A stretch of 38,936 bases of DNA from Pseudomonadota bacterium (GTDB taxonomy: Bacteria; Pseudomonadota; Alphaproteobacteria; Micavibrionales; UBA2020), in contig JAJZTA010000019.1 in assembly GCA_021849295.1 (NCBI GenBank), positions 1-38,936 on the forward strand, written 5' to 3'. The position numbers were made by a program, and so were the translations under genes. The notes below the pieces were generated by a model. The model was not told the DNA's origin, did no database searches, and was given only the letters and a program-made list of their open reading frames with translations. Positions 18,258-26,156 of this stretch are shown here, piece by piece (the first letter of the stretch is position 1; the number at the start of each line of letters is the position of its first letter).

Positions 18258-18557
18258 TTATTGGTTTCCCGCGGGAACGTCCGTGGTTTCATGATGCTCT
18301 TTGTGCTCATGTTTCTTCCACTTGTGTTCTTTGCGCTCATGCTTCTTCCACTTTTTGTGGTGCTCTTTACGCTCTTCGCGCATCTTGCGCTCATGGCGTT
18401 CATGCTTCTTCCACTTATGATGCTTTTTGGCATGCATGTCGTGGTCTTTGGTGGTTGCGGTTGCAGCAGGAGCAGCCGCGCTGTCTTGCGCGTGAGCGAC
18501 AACAGCGGGAGCGCTGAGCGCGAGGGTCAGTGCAGCGAGGATCAGGTACTTTTTCAT
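18258..18557 (-). CDS. Small secreted His/Lys-rich protein
   Basis: 99 residues. A clear signal peptide (KKYLILAALTLALSAPAVVAHA, cleavage near residue 23) is followed by a short Ala/Thr linker. The remaining 60 or so residues are built from degenerate repeats of the type (H/R)KWKKHE and KEHHK, very rich in His, Lys and Glu. Such composition suggests periplasmic metal (Ni, Cu, Zn) binding, or binding to acidic polymers; this is inference from composition only. AGGAG precedes the ATG. It converges on serA across a shared terminator. No named family is recognised. Confidence 0.75.
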   Translation of the reverse strand: MKKYLILAALTLALSAPAVVAHAQDSAAAPAATATTKDHDMHAKKHHKWKKHERHERKMREERKEHHKKWKKHERKEHKWKKHEHKEHHETTDVPAGNQ

Positions 18558-18789
18558 TCTATATCTCCTAGATATTTTTAAAGGCAGTTGGTTAAAGCGT
18601 TTCCAAGAGGAAACTCCGAGACATTCGGTGAGGCTATTCTTACATGAGGACAGTTATTCAGTGTTGGTGAAAAATATTAAATTTTTGCAATGTTTTATGG
18701 GGGGGTATTTAGGGTAAATAAAATGGATTATAAATTATGTCAATTCATTTTACTGGGTGCGCTATGTTTGCGTTTACAGCTTTATTCTT
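18558..18789. other. Intergenic region upstream of the His-rich gene
   Basis: 232 bases between two minus-strand genes. It includes an AT-rich part with TTGACA (minus strand, 18743-18738) and TATAAT (18732-18727) only 5 bases apart, plus a run of seven G (plus strand). Promoter activity for the His-rich gene probably lies here, but those two hexamers cannot belong to one promoter. I see no ORF or structured RNA. Confidence 0.4.
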
Positions 18790-19872
18790 TCACGGGGCTT
18801 TATCGAACAGGTCAATGACCAGCCTGAAGTTTTTGTCACTGCGGGACGGGGAGAGGATTAACGATTTATAGGTAGAGGCGCGCTTTAAATTAACGTAAAG
18901 CCGCCCGTCTTTGACGCTGCCGCCGGTTATAAGCCGGGTGTGATCGGACGCCCAAACGTCACGCCCGCCCCAGCGGAGGCGTACGAGATCGATCACCAGC
19001 GTTTTGTCATGGTTGATCATGCTCATTTTAACCGGCGTTTTTGCCGTGACGTCGAGCACAAGCCGCGTCTTATGGGGCCGGTCGCCTATGCGCATGTTGA
19101 CGACGCTGCCCGACACGGAATTAGGGGGCGGCGCTTTGGGAGCGGTCAGGGCGATGGGCTTCTTGGGTCTGGCCTTGCGCTTGGACTTACTCCTGGAAAT
19201 GGGTGAGGCTGCGCCCTTGGGGGGCAATTGTCCCTTGGACGCAGCCTCTGGGGTAACCAGTGAAGACGATGCAGCCGGTCCCGCCTTGGCTTCATCGGCC
19301 TTGGCGGGTTCTGTGCCCTTCGCGACATCTCCCTCTGGTATCTTTTTTCCACGCGCTGATGCGGGTGGGGATTCTGATTGTTGTTCTACCGGAACAGTGC
19401 CCGAGGCACTTTGTCCGTTTTGATTGGTCAGCGTCTGAAGCTGTTTTACCAATCCTTTGACATCACCTTCTATCGCGACCATGCGCACGATTGTAGGTGC
19501 CATGGTGTTTATATCGTCACTGAGCGTCTGCACGGCGTGTTCAAGCCTCGTGATGCGCGCTGAATCGCTGGAAAGAGGTTTGTTGAACAGGGGGGGGAAA
19601 TTCAAGCCGTCCGGCGGGGCGAGCGCACGCAAGGTATCCATAGGGGTGGGCGCAGGCGCAATTGTTTCTGTCTGCAGTTGAGTGGCAGGTGGTGGGGGCG
19701 GCGCTGTGGTCGCATCATTGGTGGAATTGCCGCCGCCAATGTAGGAGCATGCGGTAACGGAAAACAGAAGCGTGGCATATAAAAGCGTAATAAGAGCATA
19801 CCGCGGGAGACGCAATAGCGCCCCGCGCGTAACCACCAGTCCTGTGACTTGGTTACGTCGTACACATCTCAT
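18790..19872 (-). CDS. AMIN-domain lipoprotein
   Basis: A 360-residue probable lipoprotein. A basic N-region and hydrophobic stretch end in a lipobox-like VTAC (Cys42), followed by GGG and a Pro/Thr-rich linker. A region near 100-155 (ARITRLEHAVQTLSDDIN and on) looks like a short coiled coil, followed by a long Lys/Pro/Ala-rich linker. The C-terminal 100 residues (RLVLDVTAKTPVKMSMINHD ... FRLVIDLFD) have the pattern of AMIN domains, which target peptidoglycan or secretin complexes. No amidase catalytic domain is attached. It lies 135 bases downstream of the usher-like gene on the same strand and may serve that system. The family call is moderate. Confidence 0.65.
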   Translation of the reverse strand: MRCVRRNQVTGLVVTRGALLRLPRYALITLLYATLLFSVTACSYIGGGNSTNDATTAPPPPPATQLQTETIAPAPTPMDTLRALAPPDGLNFPPLFNKPLSSDSARITRLEHAVQTLSDDINTMAPTIVRMVAIEGDVKGLVKQLQTLTNQNGQSASGTVPVEQQSESPPASARGKKIPEGDVAKGTEPAKADEAKAGPAASSSLVTPEAASKGQLPPKGAASPISRSKSKRKARPKKPIALTAPKAPPPNSVSGSVVNMRIGDRPHKTRLVLDVTAKTPVKMSMINHDKTLVIDLVRLRWGGRDVWASDHTRLITGGSVKDGRLYVNLKRASTYKSLILSPSRSDKNFRLVIDLFDKAP

Positions 19873-19922
19873 TCAGATGTATTGCCCCCTGATATACCAT
19901 ACTTCTAGTTACCCCACTTGTT

Positions 19923-19950
19923 ATCGTAAAGGGGTTGGGGAAAAGATCAA
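19923..19950 (-). promoter_or_regulatory. Possible promoter for the AMIN lipoprotein gene
   Basis: Minus strand: TTGATC (19950-19945), a 16-base spacer and TACGAT (19928-19923), four of six matches each, about 50 bases before the start codon. It is weak. The rest of the 135-base gap 19873-20007 shows no clear terminator for the usher-like gene. Confidence 0.25.
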
Positions 19951-20007
19951 CTGAAAATTAACAAATGTTTAATGTGCATTGACGTAACTTGCGATGTGCG
20001 GTGCGGC

Positions 20008-23000
20008 TTATCCTGGATGCGCCGACAGTGCCGCTGTGAGGTCTGGCGTCCTGTATGTTGTTATGACTTTTACGGCGCAAGGAAATTCATCTTGTTCCAG
20101 AAACTGGCAAACGCGCGCCGCGTCTTGCAGAGATAGCGGGTGGCTGGGTTTTACGACAAGGCTCATTTTGTGCGTTTTTGGATCGGGCACAATATCGAGC
20201 AGTGATTTGGCGAGCGTGAAGGTGCTGCCCCATCTCGAGCGGATTTTGAATCTGTACCACGTGAAGGTCAGACCGAGGCGCGATTGATATTGTCCAAGGC
20301 GGATAAGCACCTTTTGCGCGGCGATGTCGTCAGGCCGGATAACACGCGTATGGCGGATGCCGTTGGGCGCCTCGTTCGTGCTGCTGAAGATGAACTGCGT
20401 GTTGTATCCGGGGAGAAGGCTGATGCCGTGCCCGAAGAATGTCGTGCCGTCGGGTTTGAAGACGAGCATTTGCGGAACGAAGTTGCCCATTGTCGAATCC
20501 GGATCTTCAGTCTGCGCGGTCAGATAATAAACGCCGGGACGGATGGCACTGATGGCGTAATAGCCGTCATAAGCGGCGTAAACCGTTTTTTCGACCGTGC
20601 CGTCCGGTGCGACAAGGCTGACTTTGAGGTTGCTGGCGGCTGTATGCTGTTTTTTCGCATTGACATGATCGGCCTGCCCGTCCATTTCACCGCCGGTGAC
20701 GACGGGGAAATCGAGTTTGGTCAAACTACCCGGGTGCGTGCGAAGCGAGACGCCGGGGAACAGGGTGATGTCGTAGGGGTCTTTGAATGTCGAGGCGTCG
20801 GGGGCAATATCGGTAACGGTGTCTTGCGAGATGTCCGGCAAAAAGGCGACGCCGCGCGTATCCGTAGTGGCGTTGCGGTGGAGTTGCAACGCGCGGACGA
20901 CAACGCCTGGCATGAGTTTGTCGCCTGCATCATAGATGCCGTCGCCATTGGTGTCGTAGAAGACCCGCGCCGCGACGCCGCCGGAGCTGGTCATATAGGC
21001 ATTGTACATGTTGTAGCGATGCGTGAAGGGGTCTGCGGCGGTACCAAAATGTACATTGAGGCCCACAGTCAGATGGCTGGTGCTGTCCATCGTGATCGTG
21101 GGGCTGAGGGTCGCTTTCGAGGTGCGCCAATTGAGGCTGAATGAGGCGCTATTGAAGCGCGGGTTGTCAGTATGCTTGAGAATCGTCGTCGTGTCCGTGT
21201 TGTCGCCGAGGACGTGGTCGTACTCTAAATCCGTTTCAGTCGGGCGCGTCGTCGGGAGAATTTCGAATTGGTTATCGATGCGTAAGTTGCCGCCAAGGAT
21301 AAATGTATTGCCGATGAGATCCGCTGTTTCCGTCTGGGTGAGGTGCCCGGCCATGTCAAGCGCGCGGTTGTAGGAGATGCCGGCTGAAAGAGACAGGTTG
21401 GACAAGCGTGCCGTTAACGTCGGGGAGAAGCTGAGCTGGCTGCTGCCATTGTAATTATGCGTATCCGTAGCGCTGGCCGAATAGCTTAGATGCTTGCTGG
21501 CGGCAAACGAACCGGGCAGCATGCCGCTGAGCGCCGCAGTGGTGTTGCTGCGGATGGCGGCGCCTGTTGTGCTCGACGCGGTATTATATCCCGGGGAGGA
21601 ACGCGTATATTGCAGCAACATGGATTGCTGCCCGAAGTTGCGGCGCGCCGTGAGGACGCCCTCGGCGGCATGGGTTTGTGCGTTCATGCCTATTTGGCCG
21701 TTGTAATAAGTGTTTCCTATGAAACTGGAAAGTCCGGCCTCGGTAAATGTGCGGTTCACGCCCGCATCGTTATGGCGGCGGATGCCGAAGTCGGCGGTGC
21801 CGATCTTGCCGAGTCCGTACTGGAATTCCGCGGCGGTATTGATCGCGCCGACGCCTGTTCCGGTCGGTTGCGGCTGGGTGGTGAGAGGCCATGTGATGAT
21901 CTGGTTGCGCGAGACCGAGAGAGAATAATATAGCTGATGCCGTTTGATCAGGCTTGGATCGACGAGAATATGTTTGTGCTTGACGACGACTTCGCCTTGC
22001 GGGCCGTAGAACATCATTTTCATGTCGTTGTCGCCGAGGACAAGCTGGACGTTCTGGAAGTCGTATAGGCCTGTCGCGTCAACGTGGGCAATGCTGAGGA
22101 AGACGTTGTTGCGGTAAAGCTCGACGTCCCATCCGGGCTGGGCGGTTCCGCGCAGTTCCGTCGATGTCTGGGTCGTAATCTGGTTGTTCGTGGGTTCATT
22201 GGATACGACGACGCCCTCTTCCTGCCCGCCGCCGCCGATCAGGGGCGGGGAAACCGGGGAAATGTCGCCCATTTTATAAGACGTCGCGTGCAGCGGCCCG
22301 AGCAGGTTGGCATCCGGATCCTGCTTGCCGAGCGTCATGCGCAGGCTCTGGAGATAGGGTTTCTTCGAGCGGTCAAGTGTACCGCTGGAGAAGGTTTCAA
22401 GGTTGAAACCGGCAAAATCGTTATTGGTGATGGCCGCCCAGCTGTCGGAGCGCGTAGGCGGCGTGCCGGGATAATGCGACCACAAGCTGGTGGTGGTGAC
22501 GTCGATGTAAGGCTCGGTCAGCATTTGGTAGGGAACCTGCATGCGCGGCAGCTTGGGCGTGCCCCCGCCGAAGCTGCGCGCGTTTTGTTTGAGGCTGCGT
22601 TCGTAGGCGGCGACGGCGGGCAGGGGCTCTTGGGAATTGACGATCAGATTGAGGTTGGCGAAGTCGTAGTCGAAGGAAAGGCCGAACCATTTGCTCAATA
22701 GCCGTGTTGAAACCAGCAGGTCGCCGTCGCTTGTGTCTACGTCCGCCGCGTCGAACGTCGTTGTCTTGCCCATGATGGTAACTTGTCTTTTCTTTGCATC
22801 GAGTTGAAACGTCTGGTTCTGGCGGATAAACCAGCCGCTTGCGGTGCCTTTGCTGCGATGGACGGTAATCGCAAGATCGAACGTGCTGCAAAAATCGCCG
22901 AGAGAGACCAGCAGGCGGTCTTTGCGCTTGACGGTGTATATGTCCTGCGTGAACGTGGCGCGGCCCTTGTCGGTGACGGCGTGCATGAGAAGCGGTTCGT

Positions 23001-23337
23001 TGTCGGGGAGGATCGTTCCTGACCTGTGTTCCGCAAGTTCTATTTTTCCGGCACCGGAAAGATAAAGGTTGGCCATATTCAGATCGTGTCCGATCTTCTG
23101 GGCGAATTCCTGACCGAGATCCATAAGAGCTTTGTGATATTTCGCGGCTTTCACTTGCGCGGAGGTGAGTTTGGGCGGCGGCGTTTGGGCAGTTCCGTCG
23201 CTGGCGGCGGCGGGAGAAGAGGCGCAGCACAGCAGCCCGAGAATCAGAGCCGGACACAGACTTTGACGCCAGATATTATAAAAGTCTCCACGGATACGAA
23301 TAATCGTCCCCACTTTGCAGCTGCTACATTCCCCCAT
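20008..23337 (-). CDS. Usher-like outer-membrane protein with SdrD-B/carboxypeptidase-regulatory-like and SPOR-like regions
   Basis: A 1109-residue protein with a signal peptide whose core is at about 28-45 (cleavage near PAAA-S). Domains as read: an N-terminal periplasmic region (about 130-240; ASGWFIRQNQTFQLDAKK, STRLLSKWFGLSFDYD); a beta domain at about 395-465 resembling the mid-barrel domain of non-classical ushers (GWDVELYRNN, GLYDFQNVQLVLGDNDMKMM, FYGPQGEVV); a long aromatic, alternating beta-barrel region (about 470-775); an SdrD-B-like module (from about 785; VFYDTNGDGIYDAGDKLMPG); a second carboxypeptidase-regulatory-like module (APDGTVEKTVYAAYDGYY); and a C-terminal segment (about 1010-1093) with LGQYQSRLGLTFTWYRFK and ARVCQFLEQDEFPC that resembles a SPOR repeat. 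It is divergent from a pilin-like gene and near a PapD-like chaperone, so export or assembly of a surface fibre is the likely role. The start is uncertain: 23337 is the longest choice. Confidence 0.7.
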   Translation of the reverse strand: MGECSSCKVGTIIRIRGDFYNIWRQSLCPALILGLLCCASSPAAASDGTAQTPPPKLTSAQVKAAKYHKALMDLGQEFAQKIGHDLNMANLYLSGAGKIELAEHRSGTILPDNEPLLMHAVTDKGRATFTQDIYTVKRKDRLLVSLGDFCSTFDLAITVHRSKGTASGWFIRQNQTFQLDAKKRQVTIMGKTTTFDAADVDTSDGDLLVSTRLLSKWFGLSFDYDFANLNLIVNSQEPLPAVAAYERSLKQNARSFGGGTPKLPRMQVPYQMLTEPYIDVTTTSLWSHYPGTPPTRSDSWAAITNNDFAGFNLETFSSGTLDRSKKPYLQSLRMTLGKQDPDANLLGPLHATSYKMGDISPVSPPLIGGGGQEEGVVVSNEPTNNQITTQTSTELRGTAQPGWDVELYRNNVFLSIAHVDATGLYDFQNVQLVLGDNDMKMMFYGPQGEVVVKHKHILVDPSLIKRHQLYYSLSVSRNQIITWPLTTQPQPTGTGVGAINTAAEFQYGLGKIGTADFGIRRHNDAGVNRTFTEAGLSSFIGNTYYNGQIGMNAQTHAAEGVLTARRNFGQQSMLLQYTRSSPGYNTASSTTGAAIRSNTTAALSGMLPGSFAASKHLSYSASATDTHNYNGSSQLSFSPTLTARLSNLSLSAGISYNRALDMAGHLTQTETADLIGNTFILGGNLRIDNQFEILPTTRPTETDLEYDHVLGDNTDTTTILKHTDNPRFNSASFSLNWRTSKATLSPTITMDSTSHLTVGLNVHFGTAADPFTHRYNMYNAYMTSSGGVAARVFYDTNGDGIYDAGDKLMPGVVVRALQLHRNATTDTRGVAFLPDISQDTVTDIAPDASTFKDPYDITLFPGVSLRTHPGSLTKLDFPVVTGGEMDGQADHVNAKKQHTAASNLKVSLVAPDGTVEKTVYAAYDGYYAISAIRPGVYYLTAQTEDPDSTMGNFVPQMLVFKPDGTTFFGHGISLLPGYNTQFIFSSTNEAPNGIRHTRVIRPDDIAAQKVLIRLGQYQSRLGLTFTWYRFKIRSRWGSTFTLAKSLLDIVPDPKTHKMSLVVKPSHPLSLQDAARVCQFLEQDEFPCAVKVITTYRTPDLTAALSAHPG

Positions 23338-23599
23338 CCTGAATCATAAAGGCGTTTATCCAATAAATCCAATTGAATGGCATTTTCAGGGGGGCGTTTT
23401 CCGCAGAGATTGGAAATCGGCGTATTTTGGAAAGTTTATAGGGATATTTGGGCTTTTCTTATGTTTCTGTAAAGCTTTCTTGATTTTTCAAGGGACTTTA
23501 AATGTTTCTTAACGCGCGCGTGAGAGACTACAGGTATGGGCTATCTGTGTGTTGCAGCGTGCCCGGTTTGAACAACTCAAGAATTGAGGAGTGAGACGA
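23338..23599. other. Divergent intergenic region between usher-like and pilin-like genes
   Basis: 262 bases, AT-rich in the middle, which must hold both divergent promoters; I could not fix either with confidence. Just before the pilin start, CTCAA-GAA-TTGAG (23576-23588) can form a small hairpin whose right arm overlaps the ribosome-binding site GAGGAG (23586-23591). Confidence 0.4.
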
Positions 23600-24316
23600 A
23601 TGGATCTCTTGAAGGCACTAAAAAGGACTGCAATTATATCAGCATCGGTAGCGGCGTTAGCTCTTGGAGCAACGCAGGCGCAAGCTGCTGACCAAACCGC
23701 CGTGCTGGGCCATATCAGCGCCAGCGTCGTCGGTACATTGAGCGTTACAGAAGCAGGGGCGATGAATTTCGGCAACTTGACGGTAGGCGGTTGTGCCGCC
23801 AACTGTGCCGGAGACGGTTCTATTGTCTTGAGTGATGAGGGCACACGGACATTGACGGCCGGCGCCAGCGATGCGTTAGGTTTGATGTACGGTGCCTCCC
23901 AATCCGGTATAGCCGGCCCGTCAAATCTGGAAACCGGTGGCCAACAGCCTGGCTTCTATACCATCACGCCTGACGTAGCGACGAACGTTTACGTTTCCTT
24001 TGCTAACAGCACGGGTGCGATTATAGACAGCAACCACCCCAACAACTATGTTACTTTGTCAAATGGTGCGGTTGCGCCGTTTAAAGTCGATACCTTTACC
24101 TTCGAATCGGATGATACATCTGGGGCTGGTCCGAGCGGTAGCGGTTATACGCAATTGGCGGCTTCAACGAATGACAGCTATGGTAACTACGTTGCTTGCG
24201 CCGTTACCGGTTGTACAATCCGTGTTGGCGCGACGCTGCACACGATTGCTGGCGCGGCAGGACCAGTTACGGCAGGCCAGTACACAGGTACTTATTTCGT
24301 AATGGTCAGTTACTAA
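23600..24316 (+). CDS. DUF4402-type secreted pilin-like protein
   Basis: 238 residues. The signal peptide has a basic start (DLLKALKRT), a hydrophobic core and an AQA-A type cleavage near residue 29. The mature part has the DUF4402 layout: an early strand with LSVTEAGAMNFGNLTVGG, a glycine-rich beta sandwich, and a C-terminal VGATLHTIAG ... AGQYTGTYFVMVSY ending in the aromatic residue typical of chaperone-bound subunits. Four cysteines form two close pairs (65/69 and 200/205). The ATG at 23600 is chosen over GTG 23591 because GAGGAG is 8 bases upstream. A strong terminator follows. It is the likely structural subunit handled by the chaperone at 24480. Confidence 0.8.
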   Translation: MDLLKALKRTAIISASVAALALGATQAQAADQTAVLGHISASVVGTLSVTEAGAMNFGNLTVGGCAANCAGDGSIVLSDEGTRTLTAGASDALGLMYGASQSGIAGPSNLETGGQQPGFYTITPDVATNVYVSFANSTGAIIDSNHPNNYVTLSNGAVAPFKVDTFTFESDDTSGAGPSGSGYTQLAASTNDSYGNYVACAVTGCTIRVGATLHTIAGAAGPVTAGQYTGTYFVMVSY

Positions 24317-24352
24317 GAGTATGTAAGACCTCATATCGAGTGTTCAGACAAG

Positions 24353-24388
24353 AAAATCCCCCGCGCTTGGTGCGCGGGGGATTTTCTT
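24353..24388 (+). terminator. Strong intrinsic terminator after the pilin-like gene
   Basis: Perfect 14-base stem (24353-24366 with 24372-24385), 5-base loop, GC-rich core, T-rich 3' side. It separates the pilin-like gene from the chaperone gene, or lets only partial read-through pass, giving more pilin than chaperone mRNA. Confidence 0.95.
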
Positions 24389-24429
24389 TTGCAGCCGTCC
24401 GGTCCGCGGGATCGGATATTGTTTTGCGT

Positions 24430-24457
24430 TTGACCCTTTTTTGATCTGCGTTATAAT
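24430..24457 (+). promoter_or_regulatory. Strong sigma70 promoter for the chaperone gene
   Basis: TTGACC (24430-24435), a 16-base spacer and a perfect TATAAT (24452-24457). Transcription would begin near 24464, leaving a leader of about 16 bases with the ribosome-binding site AGAGGTG. It is the best promoter match in the window. Confidence 0.8.
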
Positions 24458-24479
24458 CCTCCAAATAAGAGGTGAAACT

Positions 24480-25322
24480 ATGACAAAAAAATCAAGCGTT
24501 TTCCTTTCCGTCTTGTTTGCGGGGCTTGTGTTCCTGCCGCAGACTTCTTTTGCGATAGGTAATCTGACTATTACGCCGTGGCGTGTCGTTTTTGGCGCGC
24601 GTGACCGGTCTGCCGGCGTCACATTGCTCAATACGTCTGATCATCAGGCCACGTATCGCATCGGCTGGATGCTGACAACGGCGACCCCCAGCGGAAAGTA
24701 TGATGAGAGTAAGTATAACAAGGAAAAGGACAAGAATCCGTTTAGCGTCCCGAAAATGGTCATTTACTCTCCGCGTCAGGTGACGATCGAACCGCACGGG
24801 TATCAGTTGATCCGTCTGGCATTGCGTCGTCCATCAAACCTGCCGTTCGGGGAATATCGCGCCCATATAACCTTTGTAGAACTGGCACATCACACGCCAG
24901 CGAAGCAGGATCCCAATGCAAAAACGGTGTCGATGGTGCTGAATGCCAACTTCGGGTTTTCCATTCCCGTCATTGTGCGGCAGGGCGTGGACAAAAATCT
25001 GAAAATCAAACTGATGAACCCCAAGCTTGTTTCAAAGGGGACTTATAATGCGCTTGAAATCGATGTTACCCGCGTCGCCGGAACATTCAGCAGTTATGGC
25101 GTGATTGACGTGTATTGGACGCCGCCGGGCGGCAAGGAGAAAAAAGCAGGCGAACTGGGCAATGTCGCGCTTTACCCCGAGGTCAAGACTCGTCACATCT
25201 TCGTTCCTCTCTTTCAAGTTCGCAAGCGTATTACGGGCGGAAAAATCCGCGTTGTTTATGCAGGCAAGCTGGATGATGCGGGGAAAACCTGGGATCAGGA
25301 AACATTTAACGTCGGCAAATAA
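24480..25322 (+). CDS. Periplasmic PapD-like pilus assembly chaperone
   Basis: 280 residues: a signal peptide (KKSSVFLSVLFAGLVFLPQTSFA) then two immunoglobulin-like domains. The N-terminal domain shows the family pattern: LTITPWRVVFGARDRSAGVTLLN with TYRIGW, then SPRQVTIEPHGYQLIRLALRRPSNLPFGEYRAHITF, where the G1 strand and following loop lie. It fits the non-classical (Ecp/CS1-like or archaic) chaperones rather than FimC/PapD in the strict sense. The frame extends to 24441, but the ATG at 24480 has a proper ribosome-binding site and lies downstream of a near-consensus promoter. It should hold the DUF4402 subunit in the periplasm and deliver it to the usher-like protein. Confidence 0.85.
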   Translation: MTKKSSVFLSVLFAGLVFLPQTSFAIGNLTITPWRVVFGARDRSAGVTLLNTSDHQATYRIGWMLTTATPSGKYDESKYNKEKDKNPFSVPKMVIYSPRQVTIEPHGYQLIRLALRRPSNLPFGEYRAHITFVELAHHTPAKQDPNAKTVSMVLNANFGFSIPVIVRQGVDKNLKIKLMNPKLVSKGTYNALEIDVTRVAGTFSSYGVIDVYWTPPGGKEKKAGELGNVALYPEVKTRHIFVPLFQVRKRITGGKIRVVYAGKLDDAGKTWDQETFNVGK

Positions 25323-25346
25323 TCCGGCAAGGGATACGGCATAGAA

Positions 25347-25377
25347 AAAACGGGCTCCTTGTTCAGGAGCCCGTTTT
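25347..25377. terminator. Bidirectional terminator between chaperone gene and sodB
   Basis: Perfect 13-base stem (25347-25359 with 25365-25377), 5-base loop, A-run on one side and T-run on the other; it serves both convergent genes. Confidence 0.93.
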
Positions 25378-25394
25378 CGTTGTATCGGCTGATT

Positions 25395-25985
25395 TTATGC
25401 CTTGTAGTTTTCCACGGCAAATTTCCAGTTCGCCAGCTTCTCGATGAACACCGTGAGAAAGTCGGCGCGGCGGTTTTGATAGTCGAGATAGTAGGCGTGT
25501 TCCCACACGTCGCAGACGAGCAACGGGGTCTTGCCGTCGGTCAGCGGCGTTTCCGCGTTCGCGGTCTTGACGATCTCGAGCTTGCCCTTGTTGGACACCA
25601 GCCAGACCCAGCCAGACCCGAACTGGCCCATGCCGCCGGCGATGAACTGCTCTTTGAACTTGTCGAAGCTGCCGAAGGCTTCGTTGATTTTTTCCGCCAG
25701 CGGCGCGGGGGCCTGGCCGCCGCCGTTGGGCGTCATGCTCTTCCAGAAGAGGTTGTGATTGTAGATCTGGCCGATGTTGTTGAACACGGCGCCGCCCTGC
25801 TTGCGGGATTCGACGACGGCTTTTTCGAGCGGCAGGCCTTCCAGCGGCGTGCCTTTGACAAGCTCGTTGGCTTTGTTCACATAGGCGTTGTGGTGCTTGC
25901 CGTAGTGGAATTCCATCGTTTTGGCGGAAATGTGCGGCTCGAGCGCAGCCTTGTCGTAGGGCAATGCGGGAAGAGTGAAAGTCAT
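25395..25985 (-). CDS. sodB: Superoxide dismutase, Fe/Mn family
   Basis: Dismutes superoxide to hydrogen peroxide and oxygen. The metal ligands are His27 (FHYGKHH), His77 (IYNHNLFW), Asp159 and His163 (CDVWEHAYYLDYQNRR). The FNNIGQIYNH glutamine and the GQFGSGWVWLV region suggest the iron-type branch, but metal choice is not certain from sequence. The ATG at 25985 gives the canonical start (MTFTLPALPYDKAALEPH, 196 residues) and is preceded by CAGGAG. A second in-frame ATG at 26021 also has an excellent site (AAAGGAGG) and would add a 12-residue polar extension. Confidence 0.94.
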   Translation of the reverse strand: MTFTLPALPYDKAALEPHISAKTMEFHYGKHHNAYVNKANELVKGTPLEGLPLEKAVVESRKQGGAVFNNIGQIYNHNLFWKSMTPNGGGQAPAPLAEKINEAFGSFDKFKEQFIAGGMGQFGSGWVWLVSNKGKLEIVKTANAETPLTDGKTPLLVCDVWEHAYYLDYQNRRADFLTVFIEKLANWKFAVENYKA

Positions 25986-26156
25986 AGCGGTCTCCTGGGG
26001 TTTGGGTTGAGCTTGGGACATGGCGCAGCCTCCTTTAAATTTCATAATTAATCATACTGTTTAGACCCTGAAAGGATAGCGCGTTCATCCGTTTTGGCAA
26101 TGATTATATGGGCTATAAACGCCGCGATAGAGCGGTCTTATAAGGGTTTATGGTTT

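Noticed and set aside
18727-18743. TTGACA and TATAAT hexamers on the minus strand upstream of the His-rich gene
   Set aside because: Only 5 bases apart, so they cannot form a single sigma70 promoter; kept only as a note on the intergenic region.
20008-23337. Classical FimD/PapC usher
   Set aside because: Length, extra SdrD-B-like and SPOR-like regions, and the absence of the usual usher sequence blocks do not fit; called usher-like instead.
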